From Streptomyces roseochromogenus subsp. oscitans DS 12.976 (GTDB taxonomy: Bacteria; Actinomycetota; Actinomycetes; Streptomycetales; Streptomycetaceae), in assembly GCF_000497445.1 (NCBI RefSeq), contig NZ_CM002285.1:71123-122928 (forward strand): DNA of 51,806 bases, read 5' to 3'. Both the position numbers and the translations under genes were made by a program. Of the stretch, positions 24,620-34,135 are shown piece by piece. The number at the start of each line of letters is the position of its first letter. The stretch's first letter is position 1. The notes below the pieces were generated by a model. That model was given only the letters and a program-made list of their open reading frames with translations. It was not told the origin of the DNA and did not search any database.

Positions 24620-25441
24620 TTACGACGGAGGGCAGACCGGGCCATCGGCAGCGAGAGCTGCCGATCGCCACTGCGGTGCGAGGTACTGGCACACGAGGCT
24701 ATGCACGTATCTGGTCTGTTCGCTGGTGAGGTAGTCGCGAAACCCGCCGACGACGCCGCGCCGGGTCTTGTAGGACTCCGGATCACCGGGCGTCGAGGGC
24801 CTCAGCCGCCAGGTGCCCAGTGCGTCGGATTCCTCCATGGAGTGCATCGAGGTGAAGCTGGCGAACTCCACAGCCTGGCCTAGCACTTCGTCAACGGTCG
24901 GTAGTCCGCAGAAGCTCAGCACTCGTCCCAGTTCACCATGAGTGTCGGCGGTCAACTGTTCGTAGGACGTGAGGAGGAATGAGCCGGGTACGTCCTGGTG
25001 GGCATGCCAAATGTTCCAGAAGGCCAAGCAGGTCTTGACGCTGCCCTCTTCCTCTGTCAGATATTCGTCGAGCCCGCCGGTGAAGGGATTTCCGTCCCTC
25101 AGGGTCCGCTGGAAGTAGTGAGAGACTGCAACGTCCCGGATATCACGAAGCAGGAAGACCACCTTGCGGTTGCGGTAGTAGCTCTTGTCTCGGGACAGTT
25201 CAGACGGCTTGCGCCATTCGACGCGGTCGTCGTGACGGAAGACGATACGAGGAATAGACGGGGTGATGTTGCTGAAATCGGACAAGTTAAGGTCCTGGCA
25301 GACGCCCATGGGGATTCCGTGGGCGACCGAGATGGCCTTGGCCATCATGACCCGCAACCACGTCCGGCCGCACTTGGGGAAGGAGATGACATACACGTCA
25401 CCTTCGGCGTCGTCACCCGTTGGCGATTTGGTAGTGGACAT
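24620..25441 (-). CDS. PAPS-dependent sulfotransferase
   Basis: 273 residues, ATG at 25441 preceded by GGAAGGA at good spacing. Residues 20-29 SFPKCGRTWL form the 5'-phosphosulfate binding loop; residues 97-110 LLRDIRDVAVSHYF hold the Arg and Ser that bind the 3'-phosphate of PAPS; near the C-terminus KTRRGVVGGFRDYLT corresponds to the RKGxxGDWKxxxT motif. Members transfer sulfate to hydroxyl or amino groups of lipids, sugars or natural products. There is no biosynthetic cluster around it, only IS remnants, so the acceptor is open. The gene looks healthy in an otherwise decayed neighbourhood. Confidence 0.88.
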   Translation of the reverse strand: MSTTKSPTGDDAEGDVYVISFPKCGRTWLRVMMAKAISVAHGIPMGVCQDLNLSDFSNITPSIPRIVFRHDDRVEWRKPSELSRDKSYYRNRKVVFLLRDIRDVAVSHYFQRTLRDGNPFTGGLDEYLTEEEGSVKTCLAFWNIWHAHQDVPGSFLLTSYEQLTADTHGELGRVLSFCGLPTVDEVLGQAVEFASFTSMHSMEESDALGTWRLRPSTPGDPESYKTRRGVVGGFRDYLTSEQTRYVHSLVCQYLAPQWRSAALAADGPVCPPS

Positions 25442-26192
25442 ACGGAATCCTTCCGCCCGGACGAGTGCGCGAAACCCACCTTCTGGACAGTCGATGCCAG
25501 CCCGGCTGTCCCGTCAGGTGGGCGCCGACTTCCACACTCCGGTGTGGTGGTGTGGTTCAACCGGTCCCGGAGCAGGCCGATCCCCGGGGCCCTTTCAAGG
25601 CGTCCAGACGACACAGGCTCTTCGCCGACTGGGGCCGCTGAAAGCCAATGCCGGAGCCATTGAGCAACGTCAGGGCCATCTTGACTGCCGGACCGCGGTC
25701 AGGAGGGGGGACCTCAACTTCATTGAGAGGCTGGGGTCGCAGCGCGCGGCTCGGTGGCGTGTGTAGCGGGCCGGGCCTCTCCCGGACCGCGGCATCGAGT
25801 ACATGCCTGGCACGACCAACTGCTGAAGAGCATGCCGCATAGCCACCAGCGCGCCGTGCCTGAAACTGTGCGCCCCGAATGTGGTGTGTGTGTGTGTGTT
25901 TGAGGCGCGCTTGTTCACGGCTCGAGTTACTCATCGGCGACCTGGGGGACGAACCTGCCGTCAACGCATTCCCTCAGCTGACTGGCTGGTGCGATCAGTT
26001 GGGTGGCAGCAGATGCAGGGGGCCATCTGCGGCCAGTCCCCGTTTCCCAACGGATGGGCTCTCACGGCTGCGATGCAGGTGCACCGGGAGCACAGTCGGG
26101 AACCGTATGCGGCCACCCGCGTGAGATCACAGAGATCTCACAAAGTCCGCCCCTACCGTCCCGGTGGGAACCGGCAGCAAGGGGGGAGCGTA
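25442..26192. other. Long gene-free stretch with a GT microsatellite
   Basis: No frame here looks like a real protein. A dinucleotide tract (GTGTGTGTGTGTGTG, about 25883-25899) is unusual for such GC-rich DNA. The last part is the upstream region of the kinase gene and ends in the Shine-Dalgarno run GGGGGGAG (26181-26188). Confidence 0.5.
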
Positions 26193-27461
26193 GTGGATCA
26201 CGCGCGTTGTTTGGGTGGGCGCTATCGCCTGGAACGGGTCCTGGGTCAAGGGGGGATGGGCGAGGTGTGGCTGGCGCATGATCTGCTGCTGTTCCGCCCG
26301 GTCGCCGTGAAGACGCTAAGGCCCGAGCTGGCGGCCAGTGCCGAGCACTGGGCACGCTTCCGTCGTGAGGCTGTCTCGGCCGCCCTGCTGGGACACCCAT
26401 CCATAGTTGCCGTCTACGACGCCGGCGAGGACATGGGGGACGACGGATCGGTGCCGTATCTCGTGATGGAGTACGTCACGGGCACCACGTTGCTGCAACT
26501 CGTGCGCGACGATCGGATCACCGGGTCCGAGCACGCCCTGGAACTGACGGCCGGCGTGCTGGAGGCGCTTGAGCACGCCCACGACCACGGTATTGTCCAC
26601 CGGGACATCAAGCCGGCGAACACCATGCTCTCCCACGAGGGCACGGTGAAGGTGATGGACTTCGGCATCGCCCGGTCGGTGAATCTGACCGGTACGACCC
26701 TGACCCGTACCTCGGCGGTTATGGGCACAGCCGAGTACCTTTCGCCGGAACAGGCCCGGGGCGAGCAGGTGGACCACCGCACGGACCTGTACTCGGCCGG
26801 CTGTCTGCTGTACGAGCTGCTCACCGGCCGCCCTCCATTCACCGGCGACACACCGCTGGCCGTGGTCATGAAGCACCTCTCGGATCCTCCGGTGCCCCCC
26901 TCCACCCACGCTCCAGGGCTCCCCGCCGTCTACGACACCCTGGTGCTGCGTGCCCTGTCCAAGGATCCCGCGGACCGGTACCAGACCGCCGAAGAGATGC
27001 ACGACGCCATCAGGGAGACACTCACAGGCCCTGTCACAGCAGTCACCTCGCCACTGGCTCCACCGCCGGCGCTCCAGCATGCTCGGCTGCTGCCGCTTCG
27101 AGGAGCTTCCCTTCGAGGAGCTTCACGCAAGCCGCGCTCCATGCGCCGGCGGCGCATCCGCTTGCTCCTTCAAGCGACCACGGCACTGCTGGTGACCGGA
27201 CTTGCCACCTACATGATCACCGGATGGCATGCCGCTTCCCGGACTCCAGCCGCGATGCCCTCACTGATCGGCAAGACGATGGCTGAAGCCCGGTCGAACG
27301 CCCAGGCTGCGGGGTTTCGCATACAGCGCGTGCGGCAGCGGGCGTGCCCTCAGCCCGGCACACCCGCAGGCCGAGTGTGCAATCAGGAACCCGCACCCGG
27401 GCGCCAGGTACCACGGCACACCATCATTCGGGTCACCTTGTCTCCCGGCGCCCCTCGGTAG
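26193..27461 (+). CDS. PknB-like Ser/Thr protein kinase with one PASTA domain
   Basis: 422 residues from GTG 26193, after GGGGGGAG. Kinase domain about residues 11-270: GQGGMGEVW loop, Lys40 in VAVKTL, HRDIKPAN with Asp138, DFG with Asp156, TAEYLSPEQA, DLYSAGCLLYELLTGRPPF. A basic linker with a 15-bp tandem duplication in the DNA (LRGASLRGAS) leads to one membrane helix (LLLQATTALLVTGLATYMIT, about 324-345) and a single extracellular PASTA-like domain (MPSLIGKTMAEARSNAQAAG, residues 352-422, with two Cys). Kinases of this class sense muropeptides or cell-wall state; classic PknB has three or four PASTA repeats, so this is a short variant. No phosphatase or FtsW/PBP neighbour. Confidence 0.88.
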   Translation: MDHARCLGGRYRLERVLGQGGMGEVWLAHDLLLFRPVAVKTLRPELAASAEHWARFRREAVSAALLGHPSIVAVYDAGEDMGDDGSVPYLVMEYVTGTTLLQLVRDDRITGSEHALELTAGVLEALEHAHDHGIVHRDIKPANTMLSHEGTVKVMDFGIARSVNLTGTTLTRTSAVMGTAEYLSPEQARGEQVDHRTDLYSAGCLLYELLTGRPPFTGDTPLAVVMKHLSDPPVPPSTHAPGLPAVYDTLVLRALSKDPADRYQTAEEMHDAIRETLTGPVTAVTSPLAPPPALQHARLLPLRGASLRGASRKPRSMRRRRIRLLLQATTALLVTGLATYMITGWHAASRTPAAMPSLIGKTMAEARSNAQAAGFRIQRVRQRACPQPGTPAGRVCNQEPAPGRQVPRHTIIRVTLSPGAPR

Positions 27462-27811
27462 TACCCCAATCCCTCAACGGCAAGCGGCCGGCGTGCCTGG
27501 CGGCCACCCCGAACGCTGCACACCACTTCGGGCCGCACGCACCTGCCCGCTCAAAACACCGGCCGACAGAGCCGACACCAGTTTCGTGGAGTCCAAGAGG
27601 GCAGCGGCAAGGCCCGTAAGCAGGGCCACCACTGAGGATTCCATGTTAGGTAGAGGCTCATAGTGCGGCGAACGTGAACTGCATCTGGAAAAGGCGTTTG
27701 CCACGCCGAGAAGATGCCGCCTTGTTGCGTACGACAGTTGCGGGAAGGCACGGCGCTGTTGAGGCACCCGACTCGTCAGGCTGGGACGGGCTGGAGACGA
27801 GGAACCTGGTT
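27462..27811. other. Gene-free stretch
   Basis: I see no supported gene. The end of this stretch is where the truncated MFS transporter begins. Confidence 0.45.
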
Positions 27812-28876
27812 CCGGCGGCCTGCTGCTTGCCGGACGGTTCGGCGACCTCATCGGGCGCAAGCGCGTCTTCACCGCCTGCCTGGGCCTCTTCTCGGCCGCC
27901 TCCCTGCTGTGCGGCGTGTCCCAGAACCCGGCGATGCTGCTCGCCTCCCGGTTCGTCCGGGGCATCGGCGGTGCGGTGACCTCCGCCGTCACTCTCGGCA
28001 CGGTCGTGACCCTGTTCCCGCAGCCGAAGGAGCGGGCCAAAGCCATCGGCGTCTACAGCTTCGTCCAGTCCGCCGACGGCTCGCTCGGCCTTCTCGCCGG
28101 CGGCGCCCTGACGCGGCCCATCAGCTGGCACTGGATCTCTTTCGTCAACGTCCCGATCGGCATCATGGCCATGCTGTCGGCCTGGCGCGTACTCACACCC
28201 GAGCAGGGTGTCGGCCTCGGCGAGGGGACCGACGCCGTGGGCACGCCTGGTCACCTCCACACTGATGCTCGGCGTCTACACGATCGTCGAGACCACCGAC
28301 CATCGCTGGGCTTCGGCACACACGCGGAGCTTCGGCGCCGTGGCACTCGTCCTGATCCTGGCATTCGTCGCCCGCCAGACGAAGGCGACCCACCCACTCC
28401 TGCCGCTCCGTGTGTTCCGCTCACGCAACGTCTCGGGGGCGATGGGTATCCAGGCCCTCATCGTGACCGGGATCTTCGGCTTCCAGTTCCTGTGCGTCGT
28501 CTACCTGCAGAAGGCGCTCGGTCTCGACGAGATACACACCGGCCTCGGCATCTTCCCGGTCTCGGTCGCGATCGGCGCCCTGTCCCTCGGCCTCTCGCCC
28601 GAGCTGATCGCGCGCTTCGGTCCCCGTGCCGTACTCCTTCCAGTCCTCTCGCTGATCGCGGCAGGTCTCGCGGCGCTCGGCCGCGTACCGGCGGGCGGCA
28701 GCTGTGCCGTGGACGTCCTGCCCGCGCTGCTGCCGCTCGGCTTCGGCTTCGGCCTCGCGTTCTTCAGCACCCTCGCCACCTCGCACACGGACACCCTGCT
28801 GGCCGACGGGGCAAGCAACGCCTCAGCACTCACATCAGCAGGCTATCGATCCGCTCCGCTTGGCCCTCAGGCGTGA
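27812..28876 (+). pseudogene. MFS drug exporter (DHA2, 14-TM type), truncated and frameshifted
   Basis: Frame one: GGLLLAGRFGDLIGRKRVFT, ACLGLFSAASLLCGVSQNPA, LLASRFVRGIGGAVTSAVTL, GTVVTLFPQPKERAKAIGVY, HWISFVNVPIGIMAMLSAWR. Near 28240 the frame changes to VTSTLMLGVYTIVETTDHRW, HPLLPLRVFRSRNVSGAMGI, FLCVVYLQKALGLDEIHTGL, ALLPLGFGFGLAFFSTLATS. GRFGDLIGRKRVF is MFS motif A. The first membrane helix and the C-terminal third are missing. EmrB/QacA-type exporters pump drugs; this copy cannot. Confidence 0.8.
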
Positions 28877-29371
28877 AGAAGTCGGCTGGCTGGACCCGGT
28901 TCCCACGGCCGGTAAGCCTCGACGTCCCGCACCCGGTGCGCGGCGATCGGGGCCGCGTCGGCGGGCTTGATCAAGCGGATCCTGGTGCTGCTGCGCATAG
29001 GCTGATCCTCGTCGCGGTGCGTGGGATGAGATTGCCGGCCTAGGCGAGCCGCATGAGCCGCCACTGAATCGTCAGGCGCCCCGTCCTTTCCCGCCCAGTC
29101 GAGATCGCACCTGCGCAGCGCACAACGGTCTGGCCCGACGCTGCATTCTGAAACGATCAGTAAGTCCGCGGCGCCGCCGCGGTCGAGCCGCCCGCCAGAC
29201 GGTGAGCAGGGCGATCCTGCGCCTTGTAAACAAGCAAGTCAGTAGTGACTGAAGGGTTGTTGACGGATCGCAGGGAGAAATTCAGCCAACGGTCGAGTGC
29301 GTGCGGAGGCACCGAACCGCCAGTTCCATCACCGTGCTGGGTGCCCCCCACCGAACTGGAGGAGGTTGCAC
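28877..29371. other. Intergenic stretch upstream of the phosphoesterase
   Basis: No coding sequence recognised. It ends with the ribosome binding site GGAGGAGG (29358-29365). Confidence 0.5.
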
Positions 29372-30568
29372 ATGCATCTGCACCGACGACTGGCCAGAAG
29401 GCTGCTGACCTTGGTGGCCACGCTGCTCCTCACCCTGGCGCCGGCAATATCCGATGGCGCTGCGTCCGCGCAGGCGGCTGGGGCCGTTCCGGCGTTCGAC
29501 CACGTCTTCACCATCCTGATGGAGAACCATTCGTACAACGAGATCGTCGGCAACAGCCAGGCGCCGTACATCAACTCGCTGGTCAGCAAGTACGGCATCG
29601 CGTCGAACTACTTCGCGGTCGGCCATCCGAGTCTTCCGAACTACCTGGAACTGACTGGTGGTTCGAACTTCGGCATCACCACCGACTGCAATCCCTCGCA
29701 GTGCACGGTGAACCAGCCGAACATCGCGGCGGACAGGATCACCCCGGCCGGCAAGACCTGGAAAGCATACGAGGAATCGATGCCGGCACCCTGCACGCTG
29801 TCCGACTCGGGCGAGTATGCGGTACGGCACAACCCATTCGTCTACTACACCGACATTCAGACCACGTCGCAGTGCAACAACGACGTGCCGTACACCCAGC
29901 TCGCCACCGACCTCGGCTCGACGGCCACCACACCGAACTACGCGTTCATCACTCCGAACCTGATCGACGACATGCACGACGGCACGATTACCCAAGGCGA
30001 CACCTGGCTGTCGCAGAACGTGCCGACCATCCTCAACTCCCCCGCCTTCACCAGCCAGAACTCGGTGCTCAACATCGTGTGGGACGAGGACGACGGCACC
30101 CAGAACAATCAGGTGGCGTCGATCGTCATCAGCAAGTCGACCACGGCCGGCTACCACTCGACCAACCCGTACAACCACTTCTCCTGGCTGGCCACGATCG
30201 AGTCTGCATGGGGTCTCGCTCCGCTGACCAGCAACGACGGTGGCGCTACCACGATGTCGGACTTCTTCGCGCCGCAGGTCGGCCAGACCCTGCCCGGTGC
30301 CCCGACCAACGTGACCGCCACCGCCGGTGCGCGGAAGGCGACCGTCACCTGGACAGCGCCGGCCGACAACGGAGGCTGCTCGATCACGCAGTACCAGGTC
30401 GCCGGTTCCCCCGGAGGTAGCGCGACGGTCAGCGGCACCCAGACCAGTGCCACCGTCACCGGCCTCACTCCCGGAACCAGTTACACCTTCACCGTATCGG
30501 CCACCAACTGCGTAGGCACCGGCCCCGCCTCATCCCCGTCCAACCCGGTCGTCCCGACCAAGCACTGA
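29372..30568 (+). CDS. Secreted phosphoesterase (acid phosphatase/phospholipase C-like) with fibronectin III domain
   Basis: 398 residues, ATG 29372 seven bp after GGAGGAGG. Signal peptide MHLHRRLARRLLTLVATLLL ... SAQAAG. The catalytic domain (about 38-300) belongs to the phosphoesterase family PF04185: FDHVFTILMENHSYNEIVG with the metal/nucleophile region, YFAVGHPSLPNYLELTGG, PNYAFITPNLIDDMHDGT, VLNIVWDEDDGTQNNQVASI, YNHFSWLATIESAWGL. The HPSLPNY...DDxHDG...DE residues are the usual metal ligands. Residues about 308-395 are a fibronectin type III domain (PGAPTNVTATAGARKATVTW ... YTFTVSATN), common on Streptomyces exoenzymes. It probably releases phosphate or hydrolyses phospholipids outside the cell. 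A long hairpin follows. Confidence 0.88.
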   Translation: MHLHRRLARRLLTLVATLLLTLAPAISDGAASAQAAGAVPAFDHVFTILMENHSYNEIVGNSQAPYINSLVSKYGIASNYFAVGHPSLPNYLELTGGSNFGITTDCNPSQCTVNQPNIAADRITPAGKTWKAYEESMPAPCTLSDSGEYAVRHNPFVYYTDIQTTSQCNNDVPYTQLATDLGSTATTPNYAFITPNLIDDMHDGTITQGDTWLSQNVPTILNSPAFTSQNSVLNIVWDEDDGTQNNQVASIVISKSTTAGYHSTNPYNHFSWLATIESAWGLAPLTSNDGGATTMSDFFAPQVGQTLPGAPTNVTATAGARKATVTWTAPADNGGCSITQYQVAGSPGGSATVSGTQTSATVTGLTPGTSYTFTVSATNCVGTGPASSPSNPVVPTKH

Positions 30569-30573
30569 CTCGG

Positions 30574-30613
30574 CCGGGCGCCTCCGAGCGCGAACTCGCT
30601 CAGGGGCGCCCGG
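30574..30613 (+). terminator. Two-part hairpin after the phosphoesterase
   Basis: CCGGGCGCC (30574-30582) pairs with GGCGCCCGG (30605-30613), and GAGCG/CGCTC forms an inner stem. It starts 6 bp after the stop codon. Confidence 0.75.
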
Positions 30614-30653
30614 ACTTGGGGACACGGGCAACAACGCGGGTACCTTCCACTTG

Positions 30654-30985
30654 AGCATGGTCCTGTCGCTGTCCGCGCGTGGTCTGACACACGGTGACAT
30701 CTCCGCCCACCTGGCCGAGGTCTACGGCGCGAGCGTGTCCAAGCAGACCATCTCGACCATCACCGACAAGGTCATTGACGGGATGGCCGAGTGGCTGAAC
30801 CGGCCACTGGACCCGGTCTCCAGGTTCTGACCGAGATCAAGAATCGGAGTGTCGAGGGCGTGTGTATATTCGTCTGCGACGGGCTTAATGGCCTGCCCGA
30901 TCCCATATCGGCAGTCTGGCCCCGGACGCTCACCCAGACTTGTGTCGTCACCTGATCCGAGCGTCGTTCCGTTACGCGGGCTGCC
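30654..30985 (+). pseudogene. IS256-family transposase, N-terminal/middle remnant
   Basis: SMVLSLSARGLTHGDISAHL, AEVYGASVSKQTISTITDKV, IDGMAEWLNRPLDPV, then, after an internal deletion of about 40 codons and a frame change, LQVLTEIKNRSVEGVCIFVC, DGLNGLPDPISAVWPRTLTQ, TCVV and in a third frame HLIRASFRYAG. The C-terminal part follows 1.5 kb later (32470), beyond an IS110 element. The DDE Asp of the first part (VDC) falls in the deletion. Confidence 0.75.
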
Positions 30986-31014
30986 ACGGATGAAATCGGC
31001 AAGCCGCGGCAGGT

Positions 31015-32231
31015 TTACGTGGTGTTCTTCTGAGCTGTGGCGGGGCCGCATGGCTGCCGGTGGGCCGTCATCACCGCGTAGGCGCGCTCCTGTTGCTCGG
31101 CGATCTCCCGCTCATGGCGGCGCAGGGTCTTGTCGTTGTACTCGTAACCCAGACCGCGGCGGGCGACGCGACGCTCGGCGCCGGCCTGCAGCTGAAGCTT
31201 GGGCCGTTTGAAGGCCACCAACCTGGGCCGGGCGAAGGCATAGTCCTGGCCCTTGGTGACCAAGTGCCAGCATAGGGTGGTCATTTTGTGGCCGGTGGCG
31301 ACGATCGCGACCTGGATCCCACGCCGGGCCTTGACGCGCTGGTAGAACGCGCGCAAAGGGCCCGGGGAGCGAGGTGCCACCCACGCCGCCTCGACCAGCA
31401 TGCCCCTGACTTGGGACCGGCCGGTCTTGGTGATCCGGCCGGTGGCGGCCGGCAGCCCGCCGGACTGGCGCACGCGTGGATTGAGTCCGAAGTAGGCGAC
31501 CAGCTTGTCGGCGGAGCGGAAGCGCGCGAAGTCGCCGACCGCCGCGGTGACCGACTGAGCGACGTTGACGTCGACACCGGGGATCGTCATCAGCCGACGG
31601 ATGTCCGGACCATCCAGGGCCTCGACGGCGACTCGTCGGTCCAGCTCGGCCAGTTCTGTCCCGTGGAAGTCCAGCTGTCGCAGCAGCGCGTCGACCGCCT
31701 CGCGCTCGTCGTCCGGCAGCGCGAGGCGCTGCAGCCAGGCACGGCCACGAGTGCCGAAGGCGTCGCCGACCGGGGCCGGGGCATCAGATTGCGGTGCAGG
31801 ATCGACTGGACCTGGTTCTTGATCCGGGTGCGCTGCCGGACCACGTGCAAGCGTCGCGCAATCAGCCGTCGCCGGCGGCTCGTGCGCTCGTCGGGCAGCC
31901 ACACCGGGGGCAGGAAGTCCGCCGCCAGGAGCTGGGCGAGGATGCGTGCATCGACCTTGTCGGTCTTGACCTTGGCTTCCGCGATCGCCCTGGTCTTGTG
32001 CGGGTTCGACACCACGACCCTCGCCACCTTGGGACGCAGCAGCAGCGCAATCGCCTCTGAGTTGCCGGTGGCTTCCAGGGCCACCTCGTCGTCCTCGCGC
32101 AGCGTCGCGGCCCAGGCCCGCAGTTCCTCCGGGCGGCAGCCGATCTGCCCGGCATCCCGGAGGAGGCTGTCCTCGACCATCGCTATCTGGGCGAAGTCGC
32201 GATGAATATCCATTCCGATCTTGCGGCCCAT
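31015..32231 (-). mobile_element. IS110-family transposase gene with one frameshift
   Basis: ATG at 32231: MGRKIGMDIHRDFAQIAMVE, ALEATGNSEAIALLLRPKVA, KTRAIAEAKVKTDKVDARIL, AQLLAADFLPPVWLPDERT, then after a shift near 31785 RAWLQRLALPDDEREAVDAL, RLMTIPGVDVNVAQSVTAAV, DFARFRSADKLVAYFGLNPR, VRQSGGLPAATGRITKTGRS. The DEDD residues (MDIHRD, ALEATG, KTDKVDAR) and the C-terminal Tnp_20 domain with its conserved Ser are all present. About 405 codons, full length. IS110 elements have no terminal repeats and use a bridge RNA from their non-coding end; I could not define the element ends or the RNA. The single shift may be recent or artefactual. Confidence 0.82.
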
Positions 32232-32469
32232 GGCCGCCTCCCTCTGCTCCCTCTCACACGGCTGGCGACCAGCTGGGCGAAACGACACCTACGGATCCGC
32301 GCTCGCAGCGCATCCTGGCAGGTCGCAGGGGCGGCCAACTACTAACTCGGGCGCACAGCCCATCGTTCAACACCGGCCTGCCCATGCTGAATCCCCGGGT
32401 GCCCCTGGCCCGGACGGTCGCACCGTACGGCGACGAAAGCTTCCCGTCACACCAGTACCAGAACGGGCC

Positions 32470-32690
32470 TCCACCGATGTTCATACCGGGTACCAACGCG
32501 ATCGAGTCGGTCAACGCTCGCATACGAAAAGCCGCCCGAACCCGTGCGCATTTCCCGAACGAGGCCGCAGCCCTGAAATGCGTCTACATGGCCATCATGA
32601 GCCTGGACCCCACGGGCCAGAGTTACACCGCTGGCTGGACAGACCCACTTAGCGGAAAGCCGTTCCCCGTTGCCACCCGCGGCTGTTTTC
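32470..32690 (+). pseudogene. IS256-family transposase, C-terminal remnant
   Basis: IPGTNAIESVNARIRKAART, RAHFPNEAAALKCVYMAIMS, LDPTGQSYTAGW. STNAIESVNARIRKA and the AALKCVYMAxMSLDPTG end are typical of the IS256 C-terminus; the Glu of NAIESVN is the third catalytic residue. Probably the same IS copy as 30654-30985, with the middle lost. Confidence 0.75.
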
Positions 32691-32706
32691 ACGTGGCGGG
32701 CGAACC

Positions 32707-33249
32707 TCAACTCTTGACGGCCTCCGCGATCCGCAGGGCGGCCTGGGCGGGCGTGAGGTGTGTGGTGTCGACGACCTCGGCCTCGTCGTGCAGCCACGTG
32801 CGAGCCGCCTCGGCGTAGGGCTCAAGGTATTTGAGACGGAATGGGGAGGGGCCAAGAACAGTGTCCCCCTCGATGCGCCCGCGGAGAGTGGCCTCGTCAG
32901 CATGGAGGACGAAGTGCCTCACCGCGATGCCATGTTGGGCGAGACCCATGCTGATCTCGCGCCAGTACTGCTCAACCAGGACAGTCATGGGCATCACCAG
33001 AGCACCGCCGGTGTAGTCGAGTACGCGGCGGGCGGTCTCGACGACGAGCGGCCGCCACGGCGGCCAGTGCTGGAAGTTGTCCGTCTCGGGCAGCCCCGGC
33101 GTGATGTCCATGAGCGTCTCGCCGACCTTCTCGGCGTCGAACACCCGTGAATCCGGGATCAGTTGCTGCACGAGTGCACTGGTCGTTGTCTTGCCTGCGC
33201 CGTGGGTGCCATTGATCCATACGATCACGGGCCCCGATGCTAGCGCCAT
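32707..33249 (-). CDS. TmrB-like P-loop ATP-binding protein
   Basis: 180 residues from ATG 33249. VIVWINGTHGAGKTTTSALV is the Walker A region, followed by LIPDSRVFDAEKVGETLMDI, FQHWPPWRPLVVETARRVLD, GALVMPMTVLVEQYWREISM and HFVLHADEATLRGRIEGD. The series VWINGxxGxGKT...YDPEKxG...DFQxxPxWR...LIVPMT is that of Bacillus TmrB, an ATP-binding protein that confers tunicamycin resistance, and of a group of AAA-type kinases in Streptomyces. The C-terminal part (VVDTTHLTPAQAALRIAEAV) is a standard NMP-kinase-like end. Intact, monocistronic, between IS remnants. Whether it gives resistance is unknown. Confidence 0.8.
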   Translation of the reverse strand: MALASGPVIVWINGTHGAGKTTTSALVQQLIPDSRVFDAEKVGETLMDITPGLPETDNFQHWPPWRPLVVETARRVLDYTGGALVMPMTVLVEQYWREISMGLAQHGIAVRHFVLHADEATLRGRIEGDTVLGPSPFRLKYLEPYAEAARTWLHDEAEVVDTTHLTPAQAALRIAEAVKS

Positions 33250-33285
33250 ACGGGCCGCAGGAACGGGCACAGCAGAGCGGCAGAT

Positions 33286-33963
33286 GGGCTTTTCGGTCCA
33301 GGTGCCGGTGCGGCGGGCTGCCGAACGCGACGAGGAGGCCGTGGCCACGTGGACCAAGGAGACGTGGCCACGGGTGGAAAGACGGTGAGGGACCAGGACG
33401 CCTGGCTGTGTTTCGCGGACGAGGCAGGGCAGCTGCTGCGCCCGCCGAAGGCATGCACCTGGTCCCGCCGTGGCCGTCCGCCGCTGGTCCGGGTCCGGGC
33501 GTCCGGCTCGGGCCGCATCTCTCTGGCAGGCCTGGTCTGCCGCAAGGCCGATCAGCGCACCCGGCTGGTCTTTCGGATGCTGGTCCACCACGGTCGCAAA
33601 GGTGAGAAGAAGGGTTTCAGGGAGCGGGACTTCGCCGCGTTACTGGATGCCGCGCACCAGCAGCTCGGCGGCAACATCGTGTTGGTGTGGGACAACTACA
33701 GCCACCACGTCGATGCGGCCATGCGCGAGCTGATCGGGAAACGGCCATGGCTGACGGTCTTCCGCTTCCCCACCTACAGCCCCGATCTCAACCAGGCCTA
33801 GGGCGTGTGGGCCCATCTGAAGAAGAGCCTGGGCAACCTCGCCCCATGCAGCATCGATGACCTGGCCGACCTGGTCCGCACTCGCCTGAAACGGATGCAG
33901 TACCGGCCCGACCTGCTCGACGGGTTCATCGCCGAGACAAAACTGATCACGAAGCCGCCATGA
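33286..33963 (+). pseudogene. IS630-family transposase, second copy, frameshifted with a nonsense codon
   Basis: FSVQVPVRRAAERDEEAVAT in one frame, then DAWLCFADEAGQLLRPPKAC, TWSRRGRPPLVRV, GRISLAGLVCRKADQRTRLV, FRERDFAALLDAAHQQLGGN, IVLVWDNYSHHVDAAMREL, FRFPTYSPDLNQA, TAG at 33799 where Glu is expected, then GVWAHLKKSLGNLAPCSIDD, LADLVRTRLKRMQYRPDLLD. The lost Glu (DLNPxE) is the third catalytic residue. The N-terminal helix-turn-helix part is absent. Confidence 0.8.
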
Positions 33964-34097
33964 CGTCACCCCAAACCGAAAACCTCAGTACAGGCCCGGG
34001 GCCGGGCCGCGTCGGCATCTCACCCGGCGCGATACCGACACCTGGCTGCCCCAGACCGCGCCTGGGCGACGGTCCTGGACACGCGGCGGGTAGGCGG

Positions 34098-34127
34098 AAG
34101 TTGTGTCCCTCCAAGTTGTGTCCCTCC
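34098..34127. repeat. 15-bp perfect tandem duplication
   Basis: AAGTTGTGTCCCTCC occurs twice in direct succession (34098-34112 and 34113-34127), just upstream of the RepL-like remnant. Confidence 0.85.
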
Positions 34128-34135
34128 AGAGGGGG

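Noticed and set aside
29245..30420. Second long frame overlapping the phosphoesterase
   Set aside because: Shifted shadow; low-complexity His/Arg/Gly sequence, whereas the other frame has signal peptide, catalytic motifs and an FN3 domain.
31015..32470. IS110 bridge RNA
   Set aside because: The element ends could not be fixed by eye and no convincing fold was derived, so the RNA is not annotated.
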